From NCBI GenBank assembly GCA_017409785.1, contig JAFQSD010000001.1:301617-365616 (forward strand): 64,000 bases of DNA. Reading direction: 5' to 3'. The stretch's first letter is position 1, and each line of letters opens with the position of its first letter. Source of the stretch: Bacilli bacterium. Lineage in GTDB: Bacteria > Bacillota_I > Bacilli_A > RF39 > UBA660. Both the position numbers and the translations under genes were made by a program. The notes beneath the pieces are model-generated. The model was given only the letters and a program-made list of their open reading frames with translations. It did not search any database and had not been told where the DNA came from. Positions 26,905 through 36,169 of this stretch are shown piece by piece.

Positions 26905-27091
26905 TAAAACTATGACAAAAGATGAGTACTAAGTCAAATATGTTTTTAGAGAACTTGTGGTTGGTGCAAACAAGTACATATCCTTAGGAAGCTACTTTTT
27001 GAGTTTTATCGGCTATAACCGTTATTTAAAATTAAGACCAAGATAGGATGGTACCGGGCAAACATGTCCTCCTAATCGTGGTCTTTTATTT
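26905..27091 (+). promoter_or_regulatory. T-box riboswitch, specifier GCU (Ala)
   Basis: Stem I carries GATGAGTACTAAG at its base, the distal AGAGAACTTG and GGTTGGTGCAAAC loop, and the specifier region GGAAGCTAC with GCT (Ala) at 26991-26993. The T-box core AGGATGGTACCGGG lies at 27045-27058. The terminator pairs AAGACCA (27034-27040) with TGGTCTT (27079-27085) before TTATTT. Uncharged tRNA-Ala would stabilise the antiterminator. The Ala specifier agrees with alaS being the third gene of the operon. Confidence 0.92.
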
Positions 27092-27113
27092 GGCTAAAAA
27101 GGAGAGAATAAAA

Positions 27114-27653
27114 ATGAAATTATATGTAATTGGTGGTAAAGCAAAAAGTGGGAAGAATACGTTCGGTAAATTTTTAAGAGAAGAATTAAAAGAATATGGT
27201 TATAATCCGTGTGTTATGCATTTAACAGCACCGCTATATTCTTACGCAGAAAACTATTTCGAATGGAATGAGCACAGTGATGAAAAGCCAAGAGAATTTC
27301 TACAAAAAATGGGTGTAGAAATCATCCAACAAAAACTTGGTAAAAAAACATTCTTATTAGACAGATTAAAAGAAGATATTGAAATATTAAGTGAATTCTT
27401 CGATACATTTATTATTGTAGATGCAAGATTAAAAAATGAATTTGAATATCTAAAAGATAATTATGAAAATGTTGTATCAATTAAATTAACTAGAGAAAAC
27501 TACTCAGACAATTTATCTGATTCAGAAAAACAACATATTACAGAAAATGATTTAAATAACTACGATGAATTCGATTATTCAGTTCTAAATACTGGTATGG
27601 TTGATTTAAAGGCACGAGCCAAAGAATTAATTAGACAAGAAGAAGGAGAATAA
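27114..27653 (+). CDS. Deoxynucleoside monophosphate kinase-like protein
   Basis: 179 residues. P-loop GGKAKSGKNTFGKFL (about residues 6-20), a LTAPLYSYAENYFEW segment, and FIIVDARLKNEFEYLK near 103-118. The fold and spacing resemble phage T4-type dNMP kinases (the deoxynucleotide monophosphate kinase family), which phosphorylate dGMP, dTMP and related nucleotides. It is the first gene of the T-box operon; the ATG at 27114 follows AAGGAGAG and lies after the riboswitch terminator, so a longer in-frame start (27048) inside the T-box is rejected. The exact substrate is not known. Confidence 0.7.
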   Translation: MKLYVIGGKAKSGKNTFGKFLREELKEYGYNPCVMHLTAPLYSYAENYFEWNEHSDEKPREFLQKMGVEIIQQKLGKKTFLLDRLKEDIEILSEFFDTFIIVDARLKNEFEYLKDNYENVVSIKLTRENYSDNLSDSEKQHITENDLNNYDEFDYSVLNTGMVDLKARAKELIRQEEGE

Positions 27654-27655
27654 TT

Positions 27656-28216
27656 ATGAATAAATTAATAGCTGTTGTAGGTATGGCTGGTAGTGGTAAA
27701 TCAATCGCTACAGATTACTTAGAAAAAAAAGGATGGAAAAAAATATATTTTGGTGGTGCTGTATACGATAGAATGCGTAAAGAAGGCATCGAAATAACAC
27801 CAGAGTCTCAAAAAGAATATCGTGAAAATATCAGAAAAAAATATGGTATGGGAGCAATTGCTGAAATACTAAAAGAAGATATTGAAAAAGCCTATAAAGA
27901 AACAAATACAGTCCTAGACGGTCTATATTCTTGGGATGAATATATTATTTTAAAAGAAAAATTTCCAGAACTAAAATTAATATGTGTAGTTTGTGATAAG
28001 AAAATTCGTTATGAAAGAATAGCCGTAAGAGTAGATAGACCATTTAATCATGATGAAATAAAAGATAGAGACTTATCAGAAATAGAAAATTTAGCCAAAG
28101 GCGGACCAATAGCCTATGCAGATTACTTTATATTTAATAACGGTAATCTAGAAGAATATGAAGAAAGATTAATTGAAATATTAAACACAATAGAACAACA
28201 AGAAGGAGAGAAGTAA
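27656..28216 (+). CDS. Dephospho-CoA-kinase-like P-loop kinase
   Basis: 186 residues. N-terminal P-loop VVGMAGSGKSIATDYL; then FGGAVYDRMRKEGIEITP, VLDGLYSWDEYIILKEKFP and RYERIAVRVDRPFNHDEIKDRDLSEIENLAKGG. This matches the dephospho-CoA kinase/adenylate-kinase-like AAA group, best known in archaea and in some Firmicutes. The Y(F)GG and R-rich lid are visible. Likely a nucleoside or coenzyme kinase, substrate not fixed. It starts 2 nt after the previous stop and ends 1 nt before alaS, so it is in the same T-box-controlled operon. Confidence 0.72.
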   Translation: MNKLIAVVGMAGSGKSIATDYLEKKGWKKIYFGGAVYDRMRKEGIEITPESQKEYRENIRKKYGMGAIAEILKEDIEKAYKETNTVLDGLYSWDEYIILKEKFPELKLICVVCDKKIRYERIAVRVDRPFNHDEIKDRDLSEIENLAKGGPIAYADYFIFNNGNLEEYEERLIEILNTIEQQEGEK

Positions 28217-28217
28217 A

Positions 28218-30908
28218 ATGAAGTACATGAGTCATAATGACATCAGAAAAACATGGTTTAAGTTCTTTAAAGAAAAAGGACATAAACTATTTGAAAGTGC
28301 ACCACTTGTACCAATAAACGATGATAGCTTATTATGGGTAAATGCTGGTGTTACACCATTAAAAAAATATTTTGACGGAAGTGAAGTACCAGAATCAAGA
28401 AGATTAATGAGTATTCAAAAATGTATCCGTACAAATGATATTGAAAATGTAGGAGTTACAAAACGTCACCAAACATTCTTTGAAATGATGGGTAACTTCT
28501 CAATTGGTGATTATTTTAAAAATGAAGCAATTGCCTTTGCATTTGAATTATTAACATCACCTGACTATTTTGATATAGATAAAAACTTAATCTATGTAAC
28601 AATCTATTCAAATGATGATGAAGCTAGAAAAAGATGGGTAGAAGTAGGATTAGATGAATCACATATCGTTCCACTATCAGGAAACTTCTGGGAAATTGGA
28701 GAAGGACCATGTGGACCAGACTCTGAAATTTTCTTTGATAGAGGAATAGCTTTCGATAAAGACGGCGATGCCCTAGCAAAATTTAGAAAAGATGAAGATC
28801 AAGAAAGATATGTAGAAATCTGGAATAACGTATTCTCACAATTCAACTCTAAAGAAGGAGTTTCACGTGAAGATTATCAAGAATTACCAAGTAAAAACAT
28901 TGATACAGGTGCAGGTCTTGAAAGATGGTGCTGCATCTTCCAAAATGTAGATTCTAACTTTGAAACAGACTTATTTACACCAATTATTAAACATATTGAA
29001 GAACTAGCAAGTGCTAAATATACAGGTCAAAAAGAATATAAAATTATTGCTGACCACATTAGAGCAATCACTTTCGCTTTAGCAGATGGAGCATGTTTTG
29101 AAAATGTAGGACGTGGATACGTTCTAAGACGTCTATTACGTCGTAGTGTCCGTTATGGAAAACATTTAGGTTTCACTGAACCATTTATGTATAAAATAGT
29201 TTCAGACGTTGTAGATGTAATGAAAGAAGCATATCCATACTTAGTAGAAAAAAGACCAATCGTTGAAACTATTGTTTTAGAAGAAGAAAAATTATTCTTA
29301 AAAACTCTTGAAGCAGGAGAAAGAAGATTAAAAGAATTAGTTAAAGAATCACACGATGGTTATATTAGTGGAGAAGACGCTTTCAAGTTATATGATACAT
29401 ATGGATTCCCATTTGAATTAACTGAAGAATATCTTTCAGAATTAGGTTATAAAGTATCAAAAGAAGAATTTGATAAATATATGGCTGCTCAAAAAGAATT
29501 AGCTAAGAAAAATGCTAAAAATAAAACTCAAATGGCATCTCAAAAGAAAGTATTATTAGATTTCACAGATAATTCTGAATTCGTATATGGATTATATCGT
29601 TTAAAATCAAATGTCCTAGCTATATTCTCTAAAGATGAAATAGTTAAGTCAGTAGATCATGATTGCTATATCGCAGTTAAAAGAACTTGTTTCTATGCAG
29701 AATCAGGTGGTCAAGTATCAGATACTGGTATGATCATAGGTAAAAACTTTAAAGCTAGAGTTTTAGAAGTATTTAAAGGACCAAATGGACAACACATTCA
29801 TAAAGTTAAATTATTAGATGGAACAATCTCAATTGATGATGAATGTGAATTAGTAGTAGATAAAGATCGTCGTAACAAGATTGAAGCAAATCATTCAAGT
29901 GTTCATATCTTACAGTACGCTTTACAACAAGTAGTATCAGATTCAATTCATCAAGCAGGAAGTTATGTAGATGATGAAAAATTAAGATTTGACTTCACAT
30001 ACTCTGGTAAAATGACAGATGAAAAGCTACTAGAAGTAGAACAATTTGCTAACGATATGATTCAAGAAGAAATCATCGTATCAACAGAAATCATGCCAAT
30101 TGATAAAGCAAAACAATTAGGTGCAATGGCACTATTCAATGAAAAATACGGAGAAACAGTTCGTGTAGTTAAAATTGGTAAATCAATTGAATTATGTGGT
30201 GGAACACACACTGCTAACACAAAGAACATTTTTTCTTTAGCAATCTATTCATGCGAATCAAAAGGAAGTAACATCTATCGTATTGAAGCCGCAACACAAG
30301 ATAAAATAGAAAATACTTTATATAATATAATTAAGCCTTATAATGATGAAATAGTTAAATTATTAATGAAAGCTCGTGGAATTCTAGAATCAGCTAGAAA
30401 TGAAGGAATTAAATTAGATTTCAACGTAGATATTGATAATGAAAAACCAACATCATATAAAGATATTATTTATAATAAAAATCAACTACAATACGTTCAA
30501 CAAGAAGTTAAAGAATTAGAAAAGAAATATTTTGAATTAAAAGAAAAACAAACACTAGAAAATCTAGATATTTATCTAGAACATTTAAAAGACTATAACG
30601 GAACAATGGGAATTATAATGGAAGTTAAAGATAAAGATATTAACCTACTTAAATCAATTGCAGATAGTCTAGTTAATAAAGTTGGAGAATGTTTTGTATT
30701 CTTCGCCAATGTAAAAGAAAACGGAAGTATCAACTTCCTAGCACGTAGTACAAATAGAATTAATGCTGGTTTAATAGTAAAAGATGCTGCAGTATCAAGT
30801 GATGGAAATGGCGGAGGTTCTCCAACATTTGCTCAAGGTGGAGGTAAAAATACTAATGCCCTTGATAAAATCTATGCTCATATTGAGAAAGTATTAAATA
30901 ATGAATAA
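28218..30908 (+). CDS. alaS: Alanyl-tRNA synthetase
   Basis: 896 residues, full length. Class II aminoacylation domain at the N-terminus (LLWVNAGVTPLKKYF, RTNDIENVGVTKRHQTFFEMMGNFS), the tRNA-binding middle, the editing domain (NHSSVHILQYALQ, in the place of HxxxH, and LCGGTHTANT), and the C-Ala part ending DGNGGGSPTFAQGGGKN. It loads tRNA-Ala with alanine. Control by the Ala T-box at 26905 fits directly. It overlaps holA by 8 bases. Confidence 0.97.
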   Translation: MKYMSHNDIRKTWFKFFKEKGHKLFESAPLVPINDDSLLWVNAGVTPLKKYFDGSEVPESRRLMSIQKCIRTNDIENVGVTKRHQTFFEMMGNFSIGDYFKNEAIAFAFELLTSPDYFDIDKNLIYVTIYSNDDEARKRWVEVGLDESHIVPLSGNFWEIGEGPCGPDSEIFFDRGIAFDKDGDALAKFRKDEDQERYVEIWNNVFSQFNSKEGVSREDYQELPSKNIDTGAGLERWCCIFQNVDSNFETDLFTPIIKHIEELASAKYTGQKEYKIIADHIRAITFALADGACFENVGRGYVLRRLLRRSVRYGKHLGFTEPFMYKIVSDVVDVMKEAYPYLVEKRPIVETIVLEEEKLFLKTLEAGERRLKELVKESHDGYISGEDAFKLYDTYGFPFELTEEYLSELGYKVSKEEFDKYMAAQKELAKKNAKNKTQMASQKKVLLDFTDNSEFVYGLYRLKSNVLAIFSKDEIVKSVDHDCYIAVKRTCFYAESGGQVSDTGMIIGKNFKARVLEVFKGPNGQHIHKVKLLDGTISIDDECELVVDKDRRNKIEANHSSVHILQYALQQVVSDSIHQAGSYVDDEKLRFDFTYSGKMTDEKLLEVEQFANDMIQEEIIVSTEIMPIDKAKQLGAMALFNEKYGETVRVVKIGKSIELCGGTHTANTKNIFSLAIYSCESKGSNIYRIEAATQDKIENTLYNIIKPYNDEIVKLLMKARGILESARNEGIKLDFNVDIDNEKPTSYKDIIYNKNQLQYVQQEVKELEKKYFELKEKQTLENLDIYLEHLKDYNGTMGIIMEVKDKDINLLKSIADSLVNKVGECFVFFANVKENGSINFLARSTNRINAGLIVKDAAVSSDGNGGGSPTFAQGGGKNTNALDKIYAHIEKVLNNE

Positions 30909-31836
30909 TAATTATTTATTAGAAAGTACCGATTATTTATCAATTCAAAACGAAATAGCTGAAATCGTTAAGAAAACATCATTTCAAGATTCAGCTATTT
31001 CTATCTATGATTTAGAAGAAACATTATTAGAAAAAGCTCTTGAAGACTTAGATACATATAGTTTTCTAACTTCAAAGAAAATAATAATAATTAAAAATAT
31101 TGAAACAATCAATCAAGAAGAATTTGGAAAAGATATAAAGCATTTATATCAATATTTAGATAATCCAAATCCTGATAATTTATTAATTATTACAAGTAGA
31201 AAACTAAACAATACCTTAAAAATCACTAAAGAATTGAAGAAAAAATGCAACTTTACTCAAGTTACAATGAATCCTGATACTTTCGCTAAAAAAGAATTAA
31301 AAGACTACAAGCTAGAACCAGGTGTACTTAAATTATTATTAGAATATTGTAAAGATGATATTACAAAATTAAAAAATGAAATAGCTAAACTTAAAACATA
31401 TAAATTTGATGAAAAAGAAATAACTAAAAAAGATGTAGAAGAAATGTGTGTTGAAAAGCTAGGAGACTCTCAAGAATTAACTTTTGCTTTCTCAAGATGT
31501 TTAGCTGAAAAAAATAAAAAAGAAGCATTATTAAAATACAAAGAGTTATTAAACTATAATATTGAACCATATAGTATAGTAGGACTACTCGCAACTCAAA
31601 TAAGAATAATATATCAAGTAAAATCACTTGAAGAAGATGGGTTATCTAATGCTGAAATAGCTAAAAGACTAGATAAAAAACCATTCTATATTCAAAAAAC
31701 ATGTGAACTAACAAGATATTATTCTAAAAAAGAACTATTAGAGTTAATTATTAAATTAGAAAGCATTGATATTCAAATAAAAACAACAGATATTGATCCT
31801 AACTCTCTAATAGAATTATTTATTTTAAACATATAA
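30901..31836 (+). CDS. holA: DNA polymerase III delta subunit
   Basis: 311 residues. Clamp-loader delta pattern: NYLLESTDYLSIQNEI at the start, IIIIKNIETINQ and NLLIITSRKLNNTLK in the middle, and the end helix domain with ELTFAFSRCLAEKNKKEALLKYKELLNYNIEPYSIVGLLATQIR. No P-loop, as expected for delta. It opens the beta clamp for loading. Overlapping alaS, it is the last gene of the T-box operon, so replication clamp loading would share Ala-dependent control. Confidence 0.88.
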   Translation: MNNNYLLESTDYLSIQNEIAEIVKKTSFQDSAISIYDLEETLLEKALEDLDTYSFLTSKKIIIIKNIETINQEEFGKDIKHLYQYLDNPNPDNLLIITSRKLNNTLKITKELKKKCNFTQVTMNPDTFAKKELKDYKLEPGVLKLLLEYCKDDITKLKNEIAKLKTYKFDEKEITKKDVEEMCVEKLGDSQELTFAFSRCLAEKNKKEALLKYKELLNYNIEPYSIVGLLATQIRIIYQVKSLEEDGLSNAEIAKRLDKKPFYIQKTCELTRYYSKKELLELIIKLESIDIQIKTTDIDPNSLIELFILNI

Positions 31837-31865
31837 AAAAGTAGAAATTATTCTACTTTTTATTT
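31836..31865. terminator. Bidirectional terminator between holA and rarA
   Basis: AAAAAGTAGAA (31836-31846), loop ATTA, TTCTACTTTTT (31851-31861), between convergent genes. Confidence 0.87.
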
Positions 31866-33080
31866 TTTATTATTTTTAAGTTTTTCTAATCTATCATATA
31901 TCTCTTTAACTGTCTTTTCATATCCAATATCTTTAGGAGTATAATATTTCTTATTCTTTAACTTATCAGGTAAATATTGTTGTACAACATAAGCTCCTTT
32001 ATAGTCATGTGGATATTTATAATCCACACTATCTGGTTTAATATGATTTGGAATATTCCCAACATTACCTTTTTCAATATCTTCTAAAGCTAAATCTAAA
32101 GCTATATGAGCAGTATTACTCTTAGGAGATAAAGCCATCTCACATACAATAGTACCTAAAGGAATTCTAGCCTCTGGCAAACCAACTCTTTCACTTGCAT
32201 TTATTGCTGCATCAAGTCTAGGTCCAATTGCTGGATTTGCCAGACCAATATCTTCATAAGCAATTACACTAAGTCTTCTGTAAATTGAATCAAGATCTCC
32301 CTCAGCAATTAATCTAGCTAAATAGTGTAGGGCAGCATCTACATCACTTCCACGAATAGACTTTTGTAATCCACTAAGTACATTATAATGACCATCACCA
32401 TCTTTATCTGAAAAGAAAACAGGTTTATTATTAATCATTCTAATCTTTTCTTCAGTAACTTTTTTATCATCAGTAGAGTAGTAAGCAATTTCTAATAAAT
32501 TATAAGCATATCTAAGGTCATTTCCAGACAATTTTGCAATTAACTTGATACTTTTATCGTCTATCTCAATTCCCTCTAAATCAGGGTGTTTTATAGCCTT
32601 ATTTAACCCCTCAATAATATCATCAGTTTCTAACTCTTGTAATTCAAATAATTGACATCTACTTCTAATAGCTGGATTAATCGCATGATAAGGATTAGAT
32701 GTAGTCATACCAATTAAAGTAATTAAACCACTTTCAAGTTGTGGAAGTAATACATCCTGTTTATCTTTATGAAGACGATGTATTTCATCCATTACTAATA
32801 CCATTTCTCCATACATTTTAGCTTCTTCAATAACAACATCTAAATCTTTTTTAGAATTAGTAGTTGCATTTAAAAATCTATGTCTAACACCTAAATCACT
32901 AATTAAAGCATTCGCTATAGAAGTTTTTCCAATTCCTGGTTTACCATATAAAATCATTGAAAATAGCTTCTTATTCTTTAATAAATTAGAAAGTATTTTA
33001 CCATTACCAACTAAATGTTTTTGTCCAATAACATCACTAATTGATTTAGGTGCAAGTTTTAAAGCTAAAGGTTTACTCAT
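31860..33080 (-). CDS. rarA: Replication-associated recombination protein RarA (MgsA)
   Basis: 406 residues. AAA+ ATPase: Walker A GKPGIGKTSIAN (about 50-61), Walker B VLVMDEIHRL, an Arg-finger region NPAIRSRCQLFEL, and the RarA-specific C-terminal domain (SIRGSDVDAALHYLARLIAEGD, NTAHIALDLALEDIEKGN). It acts at stalled forks and single-strand gaps. The ATG at 33080 is chosen since GGTGA lies 5 nt upstream; the ATG at 33092 contains that site. It is one of the few - strand genes on the left arm. Confidence 0.94.
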   Translation of the reverse strand: MSKPLALKLAPKSISDVIGQKHLVGNGKILSNLLKNKKLFSMILYGKPGIGKTSIANALISDLGVRHRFLNATTNSKKDLDVVIEEAKMYGEMVLVMDEIHRLHKDKQDVLLPQLESGLITLIGMTTSNPYHAINPAIRSRCQLFELQELETDDIIEGLNKAIKHPDLEGIEIDDKSIKLIAKLSGNDLRYAYNLLEIAYYSTDDKKVTEEKIRMINNKPVFFSDKDGDGHYNVLSGLQKSIRGSDVDAALHYLARLIAEGDLDSIYRRLSVIAYEDIGLANPAIGPRLDAAINASERVGLPEARIPLGTIVCEMALSPKSNTAHIALDLALEDIEKGNVGNIPNHIKPDSVDYKYPHDYKGAYVVQQYLPDKLKNKKYYTPKDIGYEKTVKEIYDRLEKLKNNKK

Positions 33081-33195
33081 AATAATCACCAAATATATTT
33101 TATCAAACTTTTATTCGATTATCTACTTAAAAATATTATTTTTCATGATTTGTAATTTTATTAAATTTAATATATACTTATAATGGTGAAATAAT

Positions 33196-34086
33196 ATGAA
33201 CATAGTACATGCAATAAATGATTTTATCAATTACTGTTTATTTGAAAAAGGTCTAACAGATAAAACAAAAGAATCGTATCAAAATGATTTAGAAGTATAT
33301 AGAAACTTCTTAGAAACAAAACATATTACAGATATTACTAATATTACATCTGAACATATAAAAGACTTTTTAAAAGATAGAAATGATACAGAAAAAACTA
33401 CTACAATAGCTCACAACCTAACAGTAATTAAAAACTTTCATTCATATTTATTTAGACAAAAATTAGTTAAAGAAGACGTCTCAGAATTTATAGAACGTCC
33501 AAAACTAAGAAAATCCCTTCCAAAAACATTAAGTATTGAAGACGTAAATAAATTATTAGATATCCCACTAAATACCTTATTTGACTATCGTAATAAAGCT
33601 ATGTTAGAATTAATGTACGGAACCGGTTTACGAGTAAGTGAGATAGTAAACTTAAACACAACAGATATAGATCTAACAAACTGTCTAATTAGAATAATGG
33701 GTAAAGGAAATAAAGAACGCGAAGTTCCTTTAGGAGAATATTCTATATATTATCTAAATCTATATCTAGATAAACGTCGTGAGATGTTAAAAAATACTTC
33801 CTGTGATAAATTATTTTTAAATAATCATGGTAAAGGAATGACAAGACAAGGTTTCTTTAAAAATCTAAAACAAATTCTTAAAGAAAAAGGTTTAAATCCT
33901 GAAATATCACCTCATACTTTAAGACATTCCTTCGCAACACACTTAATAAATCATGGAGCGGATTTAAGAAGTATTCAAGAAATGTTAGGACATTCCGATA
34001 TTTCTACTACAAAAATCTATACAAGAGTTAGTGATGACAAAGTAAAAGAAGATTATAATAAATTTCATCCAAGAAGTCATAAATAA
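33196..34086 (+). CDS. xerD: Tyrosine recombinase XerD
   Basis: 296 residues, the standard Xer size. N-terminal core-binding SAM-like domain (about 1-90), then the catalytic domain with GTGLRVSEIVNL (first Arg), GKGNKEREVPL (Lys), HTLRHSFATHL (His-x-x-Arg), GHSDISTTKIYTRV (His and Tyr nucleophile). XerC/XerD resolve chromosome dimers at dif. The gene is directly followed by deoB, the order xerD-deoB also known in Bacillus (ripX-drm), which favours XerD over XerC. A dif site lies 2.5 kb downstream of its end at 36630. Confidence 0.92.
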   Translation: MNIVHAINDFINYCLFEKGLTDKTKESYQNDLEVYRNFLETKHITDITNITSEHIKDFLKDRNDTEKTTTIAHNLTVIKNFHSYLFRQKLVKEDVSEFIERPKLRKSLPKTLSIEDVNKLLDIPLNTLFDYRNKAMLELMYGTGLRVSEIVNLNTTDIDLTNCLIRIMGKGNKEREVPLGEYSIYYLNLYLDKRREMLKNTSCDKLFLNNHGKGMTRQGFFKNLKQILKEKGLNPEISPHTLRHSFATHLINHGADLRSIQEMLGHSDISTTKIYTRVSDDKVKEDYNKFHPRSHK

Positions 34087-34101
34087 AAGGAGATGTTTCA
34101 A

Positions 34102-35268
34102 ATGAAATTTAAAAGAATATTTTTAATGGTATTAGATTCATTAGGAGTTGGAGAAACTTCAGATGCCTTAAACTTCGGAGATAATGGTGCCAACACCTTA
34201 GGTCATATTAATGAACAATGTGATTTATTTATCCCAAATTTAAAGAAAATCGGCTTCTTAGATACCTTAAATATGAATGAAAATGATAAAGTAGAAGCTT
34301 ATTATACTATCGCAAAACCAATAAATGCTGGAAAAGATTCATTAAATGGACATTATGAAATGATGGGTATTAAAAGCGATATTCCATTTCAAACATTTAA
34401 TAGCGGTTTTCCATATGAAATATTAACTGGAATTGAACAAACTACCGGTCGAATGATTATTGGAAATAAATGCTGTAATGATGATTCTATTATTCAAGAA
34501 TTAGGAGAACGTCAAGCAAGTTATGGATCATTAATTGTTTATACATCAGCTGATTCTGACTTACAAGTTGCAGCTCATGAAGATTCTATTCCCATCGCTA
34601 CACTACATCAGTATTGTGAAAAGATTAGAGCTTTAACTTTAAAAGAAGAGTGGAGAGTAGGGAGAGTAATTGCTAGACCATTCACTGGAACAAAAGGTAA
34701 TTATAAATTCATTCACACAAGTAGAAAAGATTTTGCTATCAAACCACCTACTAAAAGTGTTTTAGATAGTTTATTAGAAGAAAGTTATAATGTAATTGGA
34801 ATTGGTAAAATAAATGATATTTTTGATGGTCAAGGAATAAATAAAATCATTAAAGCCTCATCTAATGCAGAAGCAATTAATAAATTAACTGATATTATGG
34901 ATAAATCATTCACAGGATTATGTATGGTTAATTTATCCGATTTCGATAGTTTATATGGACATACAAGAGATATTGAAGGATATGCTCGTGCTATTGAAGA
35001 ATTAGACGTAGATATACCAATTATCTTAAATAAATTAGAATTAGAAGATTTATTAATAATTACTGCTGACCATGGAAACGATCCAACATTCCAAGGAAAT
35101 GACCATACAAGAGAGAATGTACCAGTAATATTATATAGTCGTAATTTTAAAAATAATAAACGATTACCTGCATTCGAAACATTCGCCAACATTGGCGCAA
35201 CAATAGCAGATAATTTTAATGTTTCACTACCACCAATTGGTAAAAGTATCTTAAATGAACTAGAATAA
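34102..35268 (+). CDS. deoB: Phosphopentomutase
   Basis: 388 residues. Alkaline-phosphatase superfamily metalloenzyme: FLMVLDSLGVGETSDA (metal Asp), GANTLGHI (nucleophile Thr), KDSLNGHYEMMG, GKINDIFDGQGI, LIITADHGNDPTFQGNDHTREN (metal His/Asp cluster). It converts (deoxy)ribose 1-phosphate to 5-phosphate in nucleoside breakdown. The ATG at 34102 has AAAGGAG 9 nt upstream; the ATG at 34093 abuts it and is rejected. It follows xerD by 15 nt. Confidence 0.96.
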   Translation: MKFKRIFLMVLDSLGVGETSDALNFGDNGANTLGHINEQCDLFIPNLKKIGFLDTLNMNENDKVEAYYTIAKPINAGKDSLNGHYEMMGIKSDIPFQTFNSGFPYEILTGIEQTTGRMIIGNKCCNDDSIIQELGERQASYGSLIVYTSADSDLQVAAHEDSIPIATLHQYCEKIRALTLKEEWRVGRVIARPFTGTKGNYKFIHTSRKDFAIKPPTKSVLDSLLEESYNVIGIGKINDIFDGQGINKIIKASSNAEAINKLTDIMDKSFTGLCMVNLSDFDSLYGHTRDIEGYARAIEELDVDIPIILNKLELEDLLIITADHGNDPTFQGNDHTRENVPVILYSRNFKNNKRLPAFETFANIGATIADNFNVSLPPIGKSILNELE

Positions 35269-35297
35269 AAAGAATATAAGAATATATTCTTTTTTTG
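35268..35297 (+). terminator. Terminator of xerD-deoB
   Basis: AGAATATA (35271-35278), loop AGAA, TATATTCT (35283-35290), followed by TTTTTTG. Confidence 0.82.
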
Positions 35298-35408
35298 TTA
35301 ATAGATGTTGTTTACACTCTATATGTTAAGTATTAGTTAAATTAACATTACATTATATAAAAAAATATATATTAAGTTATAATGATAATGAAAGGAGTAA
35401 ACAATCTT

Positions 35409-35864
35409 ATGAAAAAAATTATTTTTTTAATAATATCTTTATTTGTAATTATAGCTGTTTCAGGATGCGGTCAAAATACTAAAGTATTGACTTGTAGTGG
35501 TATAACACCAGGAAATAATATGAATGCTGCTAGTAACGTTAAATATACTTTTAAAAATGATAAACTAGTTAACGCAAAAATAGATGTTACATTTCAAGAT
35601 ATCACTGTAAACAATTTATCTGCTGTATGGGGTACATTTAAGACTCAATTCACTGAACAAAATCAACCAGTAAAAGAAACAGGCTATACAAGAACAGTAA
35701 AAGCAGATGATAAGAATTATACATTTACAGTTAGTTTAGACATTGACTATGAAAAGATTTCAAAAGAGACAATGGATAAGTATGCAGTAAGTGATTATAG
35801 AACAAAAACTTATGATGAAATAAAAGAAGAAGCAACTGCAAATAACGCAATGACATGTAAATAA
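35409..35864 (+). CDS. Small lipoprotein, YehR/DUF1307-like
   Basis: 151 residues. The signal peptide MKKIIFLIISLFVIIAVSGC ends in the lipobox VSGC, so the mature protein starts at Cys20 and is anchored to the outer membrane face. The rest is beta-rich with LTCSG near the front and TCK at the end, resembling YehR/DUF1307 lipoproteins. Start ATG 35409 (AAAGGAG upstream); the ATG at 35382 would break the signal peptide. TATAAT at 35378-35383 is the likely -10. It is the last + strand gene before the terminus. Confidence 0.82.
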   Translation: MKKIIFLIISLFVIIAVSGCGQNTKVLTCSGITPGNNMNAASNVKYTFKNDKLVNAKIDVTFQDITVNNLSAVWGTFKTQFTEQNQPVKETGYTRTVKADDKNYTFTVSLDIDYEKISKETMDKYAVSDYRTKTYDEIKEEATANNAMTCK

Positions 35865-35892
35865 GTATAAAACTAAAAATTGAAGTAGAGAA

Positions 35893-35938
35893 GGAGAGGG
35901 GAAGAGCACAAAAAAAGAGAAGTGCTCCCCCTCTTTTA
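35893..35938. terminator. Strong bidirectional terminator at the strand switch
   Basis: AGAGGGG plus GAGCAC (35895-35901, 35904-35909) pair with GTGCTC and CCCCTCT (35922-35934) with a 2-nt bulge, giving a 13-bp GC-rich stem. It serves both convergent genes at the replication terminus boundary. Its left arm contains GAGAAGGAG (35888-35896), SRS-like (see findings). Confidence 0.85.
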
Positions 35939-36169
35939 ATTATTATCTATTTCTGAAGTAACCTCATATTCATTATCAGTAATATTAGATTTAGTTTCTA
36001 CAAAACTTTGACAAATAGTTTCGCCAGTATCATGACATTTATCATTATCACAACTACAACTAATACATACTTCTTCTAATTGACAAGTCCCCTCTTCACA
36101 ATTATTATTTTCGCAAGAAGCTACATTACATTTAATATTAGAATTACTTTTAACCTTATTTTTCTTCAT
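35936..36169 (-). CDS. Cys-rich small protein, DUF1540 family
   Basis: 77 residues with 11 Cys. The segment IKCNVASCENNN..GTCQLEEVCISC..CHDTGETICQSF matches DUF1540: C-x5-C, a C before a helix, and a C-x-S/T-F end. DUF1540 proteins are common in spore formers, some being spore-associated; metal binding is likely. The N-terminus is Lys/Asn-rich and the C-terminus acidic. It is the first - strand gene right of the strand switch. The AT-rich terminus region lies upstream. Confidence 0.8.
   Translation of the reverse strand: MKKNKVKSNSNIKCNVASCENNNCEEGTCQLEEVCISCSCDNDKCHDTGETICQSFVETKSNITDNEYEVTSEIDNN

Noticed and set aside
27048..27113. Upstream start of the first kinase inside the T-box
   Set aside because: The region is the T-box/antiterminator and terminator; the GGAGAG site and ATG at 27114 decide the start.
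35893..35938. GC-rich hairpin as a regulatory RNA or rRNA remnant
   Set aside because: It is a standard bidirectional terminator between convergent genes.
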